DNA from: Hepsetus odoe
Taxonomy: Eukaryota > Chordata > Actinopteri > Characiformes > Hepsetidae
Length of the DNA stretch: 64,000 bases
Assembly: GCA_017165825.1 (NCBI GenBank)
Contig: CM029380.1
Span: forward strand, 23,902,581-23,966,580
Direction: 5' to 3'
The translations under genes were made by a program, and so were the position numbers. The notes under the pieces are model-generated. The model was given only the letters and a program-made list of their open reading frames with translations. It searched no databases and had not been told where the DNA came from. Of the stretch, positions 1 to 10,664 are shown in pieces (position 1 is the stretch's first letter; each line of letters opens with the position of its first letter).

Positions 1-178
1 AGCCTTTTAACTTTTTAGTTTTTAGCATGTGTAACCTACATGCCAATACATGTTTAGTTCATTATTGGCTGTTATTCCCACCTGACAGATCACATGCACA
101 ATAACATGCGCTGGCTGTGCTTAACCAAAAACTGTTGGAAAAACTTGCACACCTTTATCCACTTGTAGAAATAAAATT

Positions 179-292
179 AATCAGTTGATTTTATTAAACA
201 AAACAAGAAAATATGCTTCCTCCTTGACCTTTGTCAGTTCTTTTACTGGCAGGGAAAGTAATAAAATACGAAATATCTGTACAGCTTCAATA
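179..292. repeat. Local direct duplication, block A copy 1
   Basis: This ~113 bp block reappears at 1027-1141 with few differences (both contain the stretch ttgacctttgtcagttct or a one-base variant of it). The pair brackets the first copy of block B (713-1020), so A-B / A'-B' looks like an old tandem duplication of the intergenic region. No coding potential is seen. Confidence 0.75.
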
Positions 293-507
293 GTCCTTTA
301 GGACTGATTCTAGATCAGCACTCCTGCCTCTGGGGTGGTGGCCCTGTTGTTTAGAAAGGCTGCTAAGATACAAAAGTAAGTCATACAGGTGTGCTAAAAC
401 CACATACACGAGTCTGTTTCACCTTAACAAAGAGTTGGATCTGATTTGAGTGGGTTGCCGGATGTTTTAATGGCCTTTATTTTTGGGAAAATGGTTAATA
501 TTATTAA

Positions 508-760
508 CTAATATCCATTTCTTCTTATCCTCTGTGTCTTCCTCTTTCACCCTATCTGCCTCCATGTCCTCTCTCAGCACATACACAAACCTCCTCTTTG
601 TCCTTCCTCTTCTCCTTTTGCCTCTCAGCTCCATCCTCAGCATCCTTCTCCTGATATACTCCTTGTCTCTCTTCTGCACATGTCCTAACCATTGCAACAT
701 TCTCAATGCAAATCTCAGCCCCTATAACATAGCTGGTCTCACTACCATATTGTAATCCTT
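508..760 (-). mobile_element. LINE 3'-end fragment (RTE-like ORF tail)
   Basis: Conceptual translation of the minus strand gives the C-terminal tail typical of RTE-like retrotransposon polyproteins: a GHVQKRDKEYIRRRMLRMEL block followed by RGRTKRRF. The VVRPAML motif, normally upstream of these, is present but followed by a stop. The 5' part is missing, so this is a dead fragment. The clade assignment is from memory. Confidence 0.7.
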
Positions 761-769
761 CATGCTGAT

Positions 770-920
770 ATTTAGCAGATGCTCTTATCCAGAGAGACTT
801 CCATTTCCTGATTACTTTCCTGGAGCAATCTGGGGTTCAGGGTTTAGCTCAGGAACCCAATGATGGTAGGAGGTGGTCCATAGGTGAGAATCTTACCTCT
901 AGACCACCACCATCACGGAT
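770..920 (-). mobile_element. tRNA-derived SINE, family B
   Basis: Minus-strand copy of the short SINE whose head reads like a tRNA (a ggtggtctag start) and whose tail resembles gataagagcatctgctaaa. It is the uninterrupted paralogue of the copy split by another SINE at 2146-2520. Confidence 0.65.
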
Positions 921-1026
921 CACTCCTGCCTTCCTTCCCTTCTTCAGTCTCTTTTGCATTCCCCAAAACTCTGATTTTCAGACCATTCTGATTAAATGAT
1001 GATTTAATTGAACATGTCTTCAGTTA

Positions 1027-1141
1027 ATCAGTTAATTTTATCAAACAAAACAAGAAAATGTGCTTCCACCTTGACCTTTGTCAGTTCTCTTACTGGCAGG
1101 GAAATTAATAAAATACAAAATATCTGTACAGCTTTAATAGA
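1027..1141. repeat. Local direct duplication, block A copy 2
   Basis: Second copy of the block at 179-292, in the same orientation and about 850 bp away. It directly follows block B copy 1. Confidence 0.75.
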
Positions 1142-1664
1142 ACACTATTCCACACACGTACGATGCCAAATGTTGGTATTTTTCTAATCTATTCTCATTT
1201 CTGCAGAACAAGAACACAGCATGTGTCTGAGAGCCAAGTTTCTCAGATGCCAGACAGTTCAATTCAATTTGGCTAACCTTCTTGGAAAAGGTCATCACTC
1301 AGTATGTTTTTTTTTCCCTCCATTAACATTCAAAGTCTCTGAGCTGTATTTCATTTACATGAAAAATGAAATCAGAGAAAAGTTTCAGAAATAAACTTGG
1401 GTAGCAGAGGCCTAATTTTCTGCTTTGGAAAAAAGAGTTCGGTTTACACTCAACAGGCCGTAGCCATAGAGTCAGCACTGGTGGGACTATATCTGCTGCC
1501 AGCAACAGATATCAGTAGATATTGGGGTTGACATTGTGAACACATCTGATTATTATAGGGAAGTGTCCTCCCAAATTAATCTATATCAAATTGTAGCCTT
1601 GATTTTAAGGCAAGGGCTCCCAAACATACAGCCACAACAGCTTTTGTGGCCCTTGAGAAGGTTT

Positions 1665-1990
1665 AACCACTCTCACTCACTCATTTTCTGAGCCACTTGT
1701 CCTGATTAGGGTCGTGGGGAAGCCTGTCCCAGCTCTCACAGGGTAAAATGTGGGGACTCCCTGGACAGGTTGCAACATCACAGGGCAGACACACGGACAA
1801 TCACACACCTAGAGGACAATTTAGCATCTCCAGGCCACCTGACATGCAGGCTTTTGGACGGTAAGAGGAAACTGGAGATCAGAGAGGAAACACACACAGA
1901 TACTGGGAGAACATGACCACTTCAAATAGAAAGGACCCAGACCATCTCACCTGGGAATCAAACCCAAGACTTTCTCCAGGTTTAACAAAA
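1665..1990. repeat. Dispersed repeat family E (copy 1)
   Basis: Contains the phrases gacaatttagcatctcc, gggagaacatgaccactt and tgggaatcaaaccca that also occur, in one orientation or the other, at 3540-3860 and 33640-33905. It is a dispersed repeat common in fish intergenic DNA, of undetermined class. No ORF. Confidence 0.55.
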
Positions 1991-2017
1991 CAAAAGCAGG
2001 AGTACAGATCTTTGTCT

Positions 2018-2145
2018 CCAGTCGGCCACTCCCGTTAGGAGTCACCACAGCGAATCTAAGCATCTTTAACTTTGCCACCTCCAGCGCCATCATCTCCAGC
2101 CCCTATAACATAGCTGGTCTCACTACCATACTGTAATCCTTCACG
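2018..2145 (-). mobile_element. LINE 3'-end fragment, internally deleted
   Basis: Read on the minus strand, the VVRPAML motif region lies next to the terminal sequence of the element (ctcctaacgggagtggc), so the intervening ORF end is deleted. Same family as 508-760, 31305-31740 and 45360-45740. Confidence 0.55.
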
Positions 2146-2520
2146 GTATTTAGCAGATGATCTTATCCAGAGAGACTTCCATTTCTGTTCTGCTGGGTTT
2201 ACCTCAGGAACCCATTGACGGTAGGAGGTAGATAGCGGGGCAGCGGTGGCGTAGTGGTTTGGGAGTTGTCCCTGCATCAGAAGATTGTGGGTTCGATGAG
2301 CAAGGTACCATCCCCGTCACTGCTCCCCGGGGGCTTTCAATAGCTGCCCACTGCTGCACGGTGTTTGCATGGGTTAAATGCAGAGGTCCAGTTTCGTTGT
2401 GGTTCACGTGTGCTGTGCTGTGACCTCGCAATGACGAGGGTTGTCACTTTCACTTTCACTTTCGGTCCATAGGTGAGTATCTTACCTCTAGACCACCACT
2501 ACCACGGATCACTCCTGCCT
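2146..2520 (-). mobile_element. tRNA-derived SINE family B, split by a nested SINE
   Basis: The two halves (2146-2244 and 2465-2520) match the continuous copy at 770-920 on either side of an inserted family-A SINE. The following ~100 bp to 2616 also matches 921-1020, showing that the flank was duplicated too. Confidence 0.75.
2245..2463 (+). mobile_element. tRNA-derived SINE family A, nested insertion
   Basis: Begins ggcagcggtggcgtagtgg (a tRNA-like A-box region), has a gtgggttcgat B-box region, and ends in repeated cactttcactttc. It interrupts a family-B SINE whose unoccupied paralogue is at 770-920, so both boundaries are readable by comparison. Confidence 0.8.
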
Positions 2521-2678
2521 TCCTTCCCTTCTTCAGTCCTCTTTTGCACTCCCCAAAACCCAGACCATTTTCAGACCATTCTGATTAAAGGATGATTTAA
2601 ATGAACATGTCTTCAGCGCTGTAGCCTCCCCAGCCCGGCCCTCTTAAATGACACAATGTGGGCATTTGCAGCGAACCG

Positions 2679-2692
2679 CCACCAGAGGGCGC
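2679..2692 (+). promoter_or_regulatory. CTCF-like core motif upstream of the ceramide synthase
   Basis: CCACCAGAGGGCGC matches the vertebrate CTCF core consensus CCASYAGRKGGCRS at 14 of 14 positions. It sits in a CpG-rich stretch just upstream of the presumed first exon of the ceramide synthase gene. Occupancy is inferred, not shown. Confidence 0.45.
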
Positions 2693-2799
2693 CAACTCCC
2701 CCAGCGCGCCCGCACTGAGAGCGCACCTCCAAAACACGGCCGCCTTTTTTATTTCGCCGCGGTTTTTTACGCACTTTAACGCTCATCCACTGTCTGAAC

Positions 2800-2837
2800 C
2801 CTGAAGGATCGAGAACGAGGACCCTGCCGTGAATTCC

Positions 2838-2875
<38 letters not shown>

Positions 2876-3046
2876 CGCCCTCGGTCTCTGGATCAGGTTG
2901 TTATTGTTTATTTATTTATTTATAATAATAATTTGGGAGACATAAAGGAGACCAGAAACTGCCGGAAGGAGAGGGCTTTTTAAGTCACCCTGCCTCATCA
3001 TCATCCTCATCATCATCACCATCATCATCATCATCCCCTTCGACAG
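2800..3046 (+). other. cers4: Probable noncoding first exon of cers4
   Basis: A CpG-rich segment ends at 3046 with a good donor (cgacag then gtaacg). The next plausible acceptor (tatctttcag, exon from 4623) opens the exon that carries the ATG. The exon contains a (GT)n run at 2841-2870 and a (CAT)n-like tract at about 2995-3036, so its 5' UTR would be repeat-bearing. The start is a guess because no TATA box or TSS is evident. Confidence 0.45.
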
Positions 3047-3539
3047 GTAACGGTAATGGATCAATACCTAATCAATAACCTGACACCATCTATGTGAATG
3101 GGGTGGAGACACTGGGCACCTGTATTAAAGCCCATTATCATTACAGCTCTTTATGTTAATTATGTAGATCCAGATAAATAATGGCACTGATCAATAATGC
3201 TGAGTGTAATCTGATCACTGATCAGTATTGATCATGCTGCCTTTATGGGTGTGTCCTTCTTTGGGTGGTGAGTACAGCAGGTATCTTCTTAACATGGAAA
3301 GCCATGGGATAAATCAGTGTGATCGGCTTTGGAAGTGTAGGCTGGGTTTCTACGGCTCTTCATGGAGGTTGAATGGCATAATAGGGTATATATAATATAT
3401 AATAACAGGGAAAATACACAGTAGTTCATATGGATGAATTAGATTTTTCAGAATGACACACACACACACACACACATTGTTTATAATATTTAAGCAATGC
3501 AGTGATGAAAATATTTCAGCAACTGGTGATTTAACCCTA

Positions 3540-3860
3540 ACCAGTGCAAAAGGAGGGCACAGTGGGCCTCACAGGTTCGATTCCCAGATGGGACAGTCCA
3601 GGTCCTTTCTGTGTGGATGTTCTCCCCATAACTGTGTGTGTTTCATCTGAGAGCTCTGGTTTCGTCCACACGCAGGTGAAGTGGAGACTCTAAACGTTCC
3701 CCCTAGGTGTGGGTGTGGGTGTGTGTGTGTGTGTGTCCTCCCTGTGATGCACTGGTAACCTGTCTAGGGTGTCCCCGCCTTTTACACAAGGAGTGCTGGA
3801 ATAGACTCCAGCACCACCTGTGACCATACTGAGGACATGTGGGTGAGTGAGTGATGCGGA
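3540..3860. repeat. Dispersed repeat family E (copy 2)
   Basis: Inverted relative to 1665-1990 (gggcacagtgggcctcacag, ttcgattcccagatggga). It includes a GT-rich stretch near 3710-3735. It lies in the first intron of the ceramide synthase. Confidence 0.55.
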
Positions 3861-3898
3861 TGTGCAATCTGGTCGGGAAAAATGTTACGCTATTGATA

Positions 3899-4119
3899 AA
3901 AGTGAAAGTGAAAGTGACTACGCGTATCATTGTGAAACGCAGCACTGCACAACACAACGAAATTCAACCTCTGCGTTTTAGCCACACACACACGTGCAGC
4001 AGGGGGCAGCTATTGAAAGTGCCTGGGGAGCAGTGACGGGGACAGTACCTTGCTCAGGGGAATCGAGCCCACAATCTTCAGATCCAGGTCAACTCCCTCA
4101 CCACTAGGCCACCGCTGCC
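3899..4119 (-). mobile_element. tRNA-derived SINE family A
   Basis: Nearly full-length copy reading gtgaaagtgaaagtgacta at its tail end and ccactaggccaccgctgcc at its tRNA-like head. It carries a 13/14 CTCF-like core at 3996-4009. Confidence 0.8.
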
Positions 4120-4630
4120 AAAGCAAAGAAAACAACTGGATGAGCTGAAACTACTAAAAGCACAACCTACTAAAATCGGGTTCTGGAACTGTCCAGAAAA
4201 TCTGTGTGTTTTCTGCTATGAGCAATTTCACATCACATTTAATTAAGCGGAAATTTAGAAAAGAATTGTGCCCTTTAATGGAGTTTAGCAGAAGATAATT
4301 CAGGGCTAAATTTAATCAGCACTGCAGGACTTGAGGAATTCGCTGTTCACCTGACGGGATCACAGTTCTTTATTTTACCCTACCAGTCAAGATGATCATT
4401 TGTAGGGATGCACGGTCGCACAGGTGTATGTAATTAGTGTGTAGCAAGTGTGTCAGGTAACCAGACAGATCACTGGATTTGCTCTTTGGCTCATTGTCTG
4501 AGCCGATGTGTTGACGGCACCCTCCTGGTGTCTTTATTCATGAATATTAATCATCGTTTTAATCTTCAAACAGGCAGGGATTAAGATGCAATGGTGATTA
4601 AGATGTAAACTCTATCTTTCAGGGTTTAGG

Positions 4631-6526
4631 ATGGAGGAGCTGCTGAATCAGTGGCTGTGGCAGGAGGATTATTGGCTTCCCTCTGGCTGGAAATGGCAGG
4701 ACGTTGGGGATGATGAGGGCAGTCGGCGTCCACAGCCTCGAGATTTACTTCTGACCCTTCCTCTGGCACTCGGCTTCATCGCTGTCCGATTTGCTTTCGA
4801 AAGGTATGTTTATTCTGCAATAGGGGTTCTTTGGTTTTGGCATTTAGTTTAAATTCTACAACCTGTTGTTAAACTGTGCAGTGCAGTGATGCTCCTTTCA
4901 TCATTTAATTTGAATTGCCAGTTTATTAGACCCCCCCACCCATTTATGTAAAGTTTGCTGAAAAATAGTTCTCCAGATCTTCCTGAAGGACAGTGTTTCT
5001 GTCTCTCATTTTCAGTCCAGTCTCTGTACCTGAGCAGTTCTCCAGATCTTCCTGAAGGACAGTGTTGTTGTCTCTCATTTTCAGTACAGTCTCTGTACCT
5101 GAGCAGTTTGATAGTTTTGTGTTGGTTAATCCGCACAGTGATCTACTTCTGATTCCAGATGATCAGGTGATTCGTTTACAGCTGATGCTGAATGCTGAGT
5201 GGTTGGAACCCCTTTATCTACAATCTTTTTTGCAGCCTGGAGCACTAAAACATTTGTTCCCAGTTTTTTAAATAATTTACTCAATATGAAGATAAGATAC
5301 TTTGATTGGAATAAAATAGTATTTTTGCACCAAAAATGGTGACAAACAAGGGTAGCAGTGAGGGATAGCTCAAGACATTTGCACAGTACTGTACATTTTT
5401 TAAAGTGAAAGTGAAATTTGTCATTGTGAAACGACAAAATGCATCTACCCACACACACCGTGCAGCAGGAGGCAGCTATTTAAAGCACCTGGCGAGCAGT
5501 GAATGGGACGTTACCTTGCTCAAAGGTACCTCAGGGTGACGTACTGGTCTGGGATTCGAACCCACAACCTTCAGTCCTTTTTTATTAGAAACCATAGTCA
5601 CCATATTGGTAGGTTTAGGTGTCAGTTATTTACCGCCCACTAATCTGAAAGTAAACGTGACTGTTTGTCATTATGACAAACAATTGTTGTGTTGTGAACC
5701 ACAACACAATACATGCTTTGTATTTAACCCACACACAAAGGCTCAAGGTTCCTCAGGGCAACCTAGTGATCTGGGATTTGAATCCACGATCTTCTGATCT
5801 TGGGACCTGGTCCCTGAACACTAGACCACTGGTGATCCTAATCTATGCATCAGAACGACTGATGTTCTTTGATTTGTGGCTCGTTCTCAGTAGCAGGTTT
5901 GCAGAATTTGACATTACAAATAAAAAACAAGTAAAGGAAACACATGAATTCTGTAAAACGTATGTGGCCCTCCATAGGACTTCCCAATCCTTTGATTTTC
6001 CACAAAACTGCAATGGACACCATGTGCACATAAGAACTGCTCCCTTGTTGTTGCTCAGTTTGAGTTACTTCATCAGATACTGGATAGTTTGGGGTCTCCA
6101 CATTGCAATGGCACTGACATGAGAACTGTGTGACCCCAGGAACATATCACTAACGACCGGTATACTTGGAGCGCACAGCCCAATTACTGAAGATTGGACA
6201 ATCAGGCTGTCAAAACGCCATTGGTATAAAAGGTTCTGCCTTGGAAGCTTTTTCTTTCTGAATTTACTTACATAAGGAGGTAGTTTGTTGCCTGCTTGAA
6301 GTGTAATTTAACAACCAGGCTGTTGGTTGTGCGTAAGAGTAAGTGTAGTAAGAGACGCTGTCACCCCATCTGTTTCCCATTTCCTGAATTAATGCTGAAA
6401 CCATAGCTGTCCCTGCAAACAGCCTTATCAGTGGACGTCCCTCACCTACTCTCACCTGAATAAGCTTCTTGAGTTACACACACACAGCCACAGGTCTGTA
6501 TTTATACCATGTTGTGATCTCACACA

Positions 6527-6573
<47 letters not shown>

Positions 6574-9500
6574 CCTTTATACATATATATGTTGAGCTCT
6601 CATTTCAGTTTGTAATTATTATACTATTCCTGTCCAACCGTCTTATCTTCAGTGTGACTGCCTTTAATGCTTAAAGACACAAGGTTCTTGAACCACTCAG
6701 CGTTCAGCATCAAAAGTAAATGAATCAGCCGATCATCTGGAATCATCTGCTCCTGTTTCTTCACTGCTTCATGCCTTAAGTGAGATGCTTTGTTCTGCTT
6801 GAAGGTTCAGACGTAGATCACTGTGTGGATTAACCAACACAGAACTATCAAACTGCTCAGGTACAGAGACTGGACTGAACATGAAAGACAACAACACTGT
6901 CCTTCAGGAAGATCTGGAGAACTGCTCAGGTACAGAGACTGGACTGAACATGAGAGACAACAACACTGTCCTTCAGGAAGATCTGGAGAACTGCTCCTCA
7001 ACATTAAAAATACAAGAAAGTTTGAAATAAAATTATGAAGAAATGAGAGGCTCAAGACTTCTGCGCAGGAATGTATGCAGGTATTTAGAATTAGTAATAA
7101 TGTGGTACAAATATGGCATTTTTTGCTGATTTTACTGCAAGACTGTATAATTATTTGACTGCAATATATTTGAAGAAAAAAATGATATATATAAATCAAA
7201 TTATATCCTTCCTCTCATTATCTGGGCCACTTTTCTGAGCCGAGAGTGCTGGAGTGTATCCTATTACAGGGTGAAACAGACAGGTGTAAACAGAATTAAG
7301 TATTAATTGTGCCATAACTATCCCACAGGGTACATTTTATACTTTATTTCTCTTAAATTCAGCAAACTGAAATTTTTTTTTTCATTAAATTCTTCAGAAA
7401 TGGGGTAAATTTTGTTATTTTCACTTTGGACAGACTGCATATGGCTGCACACATAATACAGTGCATTTCTAACATTAATCCCAAACTTTATGTAAGAAAA
7501 CAAAAGAATTGTTTATCAAAACACCCCATAGTTGCTGGATCAGATGTACTTCAGGCCATATCAGTTTGAAAACAAGTAGTTTGGCCGAACGTCAGCTAGA
7601 GTGTAAAGAAGGTGTTAGGTTTTTGGAGCCACAGTGACCGAGTGTGTGCCAAAGCATTGACTCACACATTCATTTGAGATGAGCCAGGACGCCTGTCAAT
7701 GCCAAAAATCTCCTGTTTCAGGGTTGTGGCGCTGCCTCTCAGCAGGGCGCTGGGAGTGTGTGACAGGGTGCGTGTTCGAGCTCCACCCGAACCCAAACTG
7801 GAGGCTTTTTACCTGCAGAAGAAGAAACACTTCTCACAGGTCAGTGCAGAACCAGCACTATAACTGCACATATCCTACAGATGCTAATGCGCAGAAATCT
7901 GCCCCCAAAGACCCCAGGGCAATGAATCCCAGACCAGTAGGTTGCCCTGAGCAAGGTACCATCCTCACCACTGCTCCATGGGCACTTTAAATAGATGCCC
8001 CCTGCTGCATGGTGTGAATGGGCTAAATGCAGAGGCTGCATTTCATTGTGGTTTCACAATGACAAGTCACTTTCACTTCATTTTCACTTTTACGACTGAC
8101 TCACCTGCAGTGCTTTTAAGGCCTTTGTTGAATTATTTCTTTCTTGTTAGTTTGGCAAATGGGATGCTTTAACTTGGTGATGATTCCAGTTTTCTGGAGC
8201 AGGTGCCCCATGACCCAGAAGTAGATCTGTGTGAAGGTGAAGTGAAAGTGACTACTTGTCATTGTGAAACACAGCACACAGTGAACCAAAACAAAACGCA
8301 CCACTGCTTTTCACCCATGGCGTATGGGCCAGCTATATCTACTGCCCGGGAGCAGTGATGGGGACAGTATCTTGCTCAGGGGTACCTCAGGAAAACCTAC
8401 TGATCTGGGATTCAAACCCATGACCTCTTGATCCAGAGACCTAGTCCCTAAACATTAGGCCACCACTGCCCTGTTCTGTGGGCTGCCGTTCTGTTTTTAT
8501 TTAATGAGAAGTTGATGAAAGCACTCATTTATTTATTTACTAAGCAACAAATTGATTAAAATTGTATACATTAGTAGGACTACACAAAGTCTGCTCATGA
8601 CTGGACATGATAGGAGAAATTACTGCTACAAAATTGCCACAAAGTTTCCATTCCAAGGTGGAACACTTTGGATACTCCGACTGAATCATTTTTTCAGAAC
8701 CGGCTTGTTCTGTATTCGGGCTGTGTCCAGCTTTAAATTCTGGAGTGCATTTCATATGAAGTCTTTAGGGAAAAAACGTTCCCACCCCTGGAGCACCCAG
8801 GCAGAACAGCATGCACAGACTTGCAGAGTGTGCAGGTTTTTAGTTAACGACACTTTGAAACAGCTTTGCATAATTACTTTGTCAGGAGTGGACCGGAAGA
8901 GGGCGACCTGATTGCCTATACCATACATCAGTATAGAGGAGCGTTGTTTGTTAAGGCCGTTTCCTTGATCATTTGCAAACCTCACATTTTCATTTTTTTG
9001 TTTGCTTTTGCCTCAATGGCTCAACAGCTGACGAGTGCAGATATTGGATCTGAGTTTAGGGTATTGGCATTGTCTGTAGTTCAATCAATGTATTCAGGAA
9101 AATAATGTAAGTAAAGTATTTTGGGCAGCAGCAGTCAACTTCTATATGTACTAATTTATAAACTAGGGATGTGCTGACTCTACTTTTTGACACCAGTACC
9201 TCCTAAATCTTCAGAAACCAAGTGCTGACTTCTAACTACATGTAGCTACATATTAAATGCATTTATAAATACATCAAATGAAACCTGATTATGCTTATAA
9301 TTATGTTTATAATATTATATATATAATGACAGTAATCTTTCTATATTTTGATGTGTAAAACAGTAAAAACTGAACAATATATAGGTTCACCTATGTCATA
9401 AATGTGAATTTCTCAATAACTTGCAATTCTGAAAATATTACATGGCTGTATCCCTAGCTAAAGGCTATTCTGAACTAAAAAATTGACACATATTTAATGT

Positions 9501-10615
9501 CTTTCTAAAGTTGAATCCCTTGTTAACAGCCTGGACTAACTATAGTTCAGACTGAGAATGACTGCAGTCTAAAGGTTTCTTAATGAGAGATGAAATGAAG
9601 TGCAACCTCTGCTTTTCACCCACAAACACTGTGCAGCAGGCAAATCCAGCACCAGCAGTGATGGGGACGGTACTTTCCTTAAAGGTACATCAGAGCAACA
9701 TACTGGTCTGGGATTCGAACCAACAACCATCTGATCCTGGGATCTTGTCCCTAAACACTGGATCACCGCTGCCCCTTTTAACTGTTTATTTATAGTAATT
9801 TATAGTGTCATTGTATTTGTTCTTTTGTGTGTCTAGGCTGAGCTAATGAGCCTGGAAAAGCACTGCGGCCTCACAGTCAGGCAGATCCACCACTGGTTTC
9901 ATCTCCGCCGCAACCAGGACAAACCCAGCAACACAAAAAAATTCTGCGAAGCTTCGTGAGTTCATTTGGTTTTTCTCCACATGTACGTTTAGTTCTCAGC
10001 AGGTGGATCAATACCATCAGCACTAATGCTGGTTCAGATATAGGATAATCTGAATAGGGTTAGGATTAGGGTTATATTTAAGTAAAAGTTGAAACTTGTT
10101 TTTGGTTTAGGCTGCGGTAGGCTTATTTGAAAGTGAAAGTGACTATTTGACATCATGAAACAGCCAAGCACACAGTAAAACACAACGAAATACAGACTCT
10201 GCATTTAAACCACATAGACCGTGCAGCAAGGGGCAGCCATGTCCAGTGCCTGGTACCTTGCTCAAGGGTATCTCAGGGCAACCTACTGGTCCGGGATTCA
10301 AACTCATGACCTTGTGATCCTGGGGACTAGTCCCTAAACACTAAGCCACTGTTGCCCCCTGAATTTAATCTGATTTTTTCTTCAATTACACTGATAGCAA
10401 AAGTCTAGAATAAGCACAATTCATTAATGGACCTAGATTGGAGAGTTTAAGTAAGACTTTTGCAGTCTTAGCTTAATTGGCATATTGTTCTAGACTCAGA
10501 ATTGGTTTTACTTTATACCTGATAGGTAATAAAATCAAAATGATCCCCCAGGAATCCTTTTTGGCACAATATGGAACCACTTTCCTGGTTGTAGATGCGT
10601 TGGATCATGATGCTA

Positions 10616-10664
<49 letters not shown>

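Noticed and set aside
4955..5152. A short cysteine-rich protein with 23-residue repeats
   Set aside because: The ORF is the 69-bp repeat inside a mobile element with copies elsewhere in both orientations; no start context or splice evidence. Kept as a repeat observation only.
8552..8911. 119-aa ORF in cers4 intron 2
   Set aside because: No domain, no codon pattern and no splice partner; it lies in AT-rich intronic DNA.
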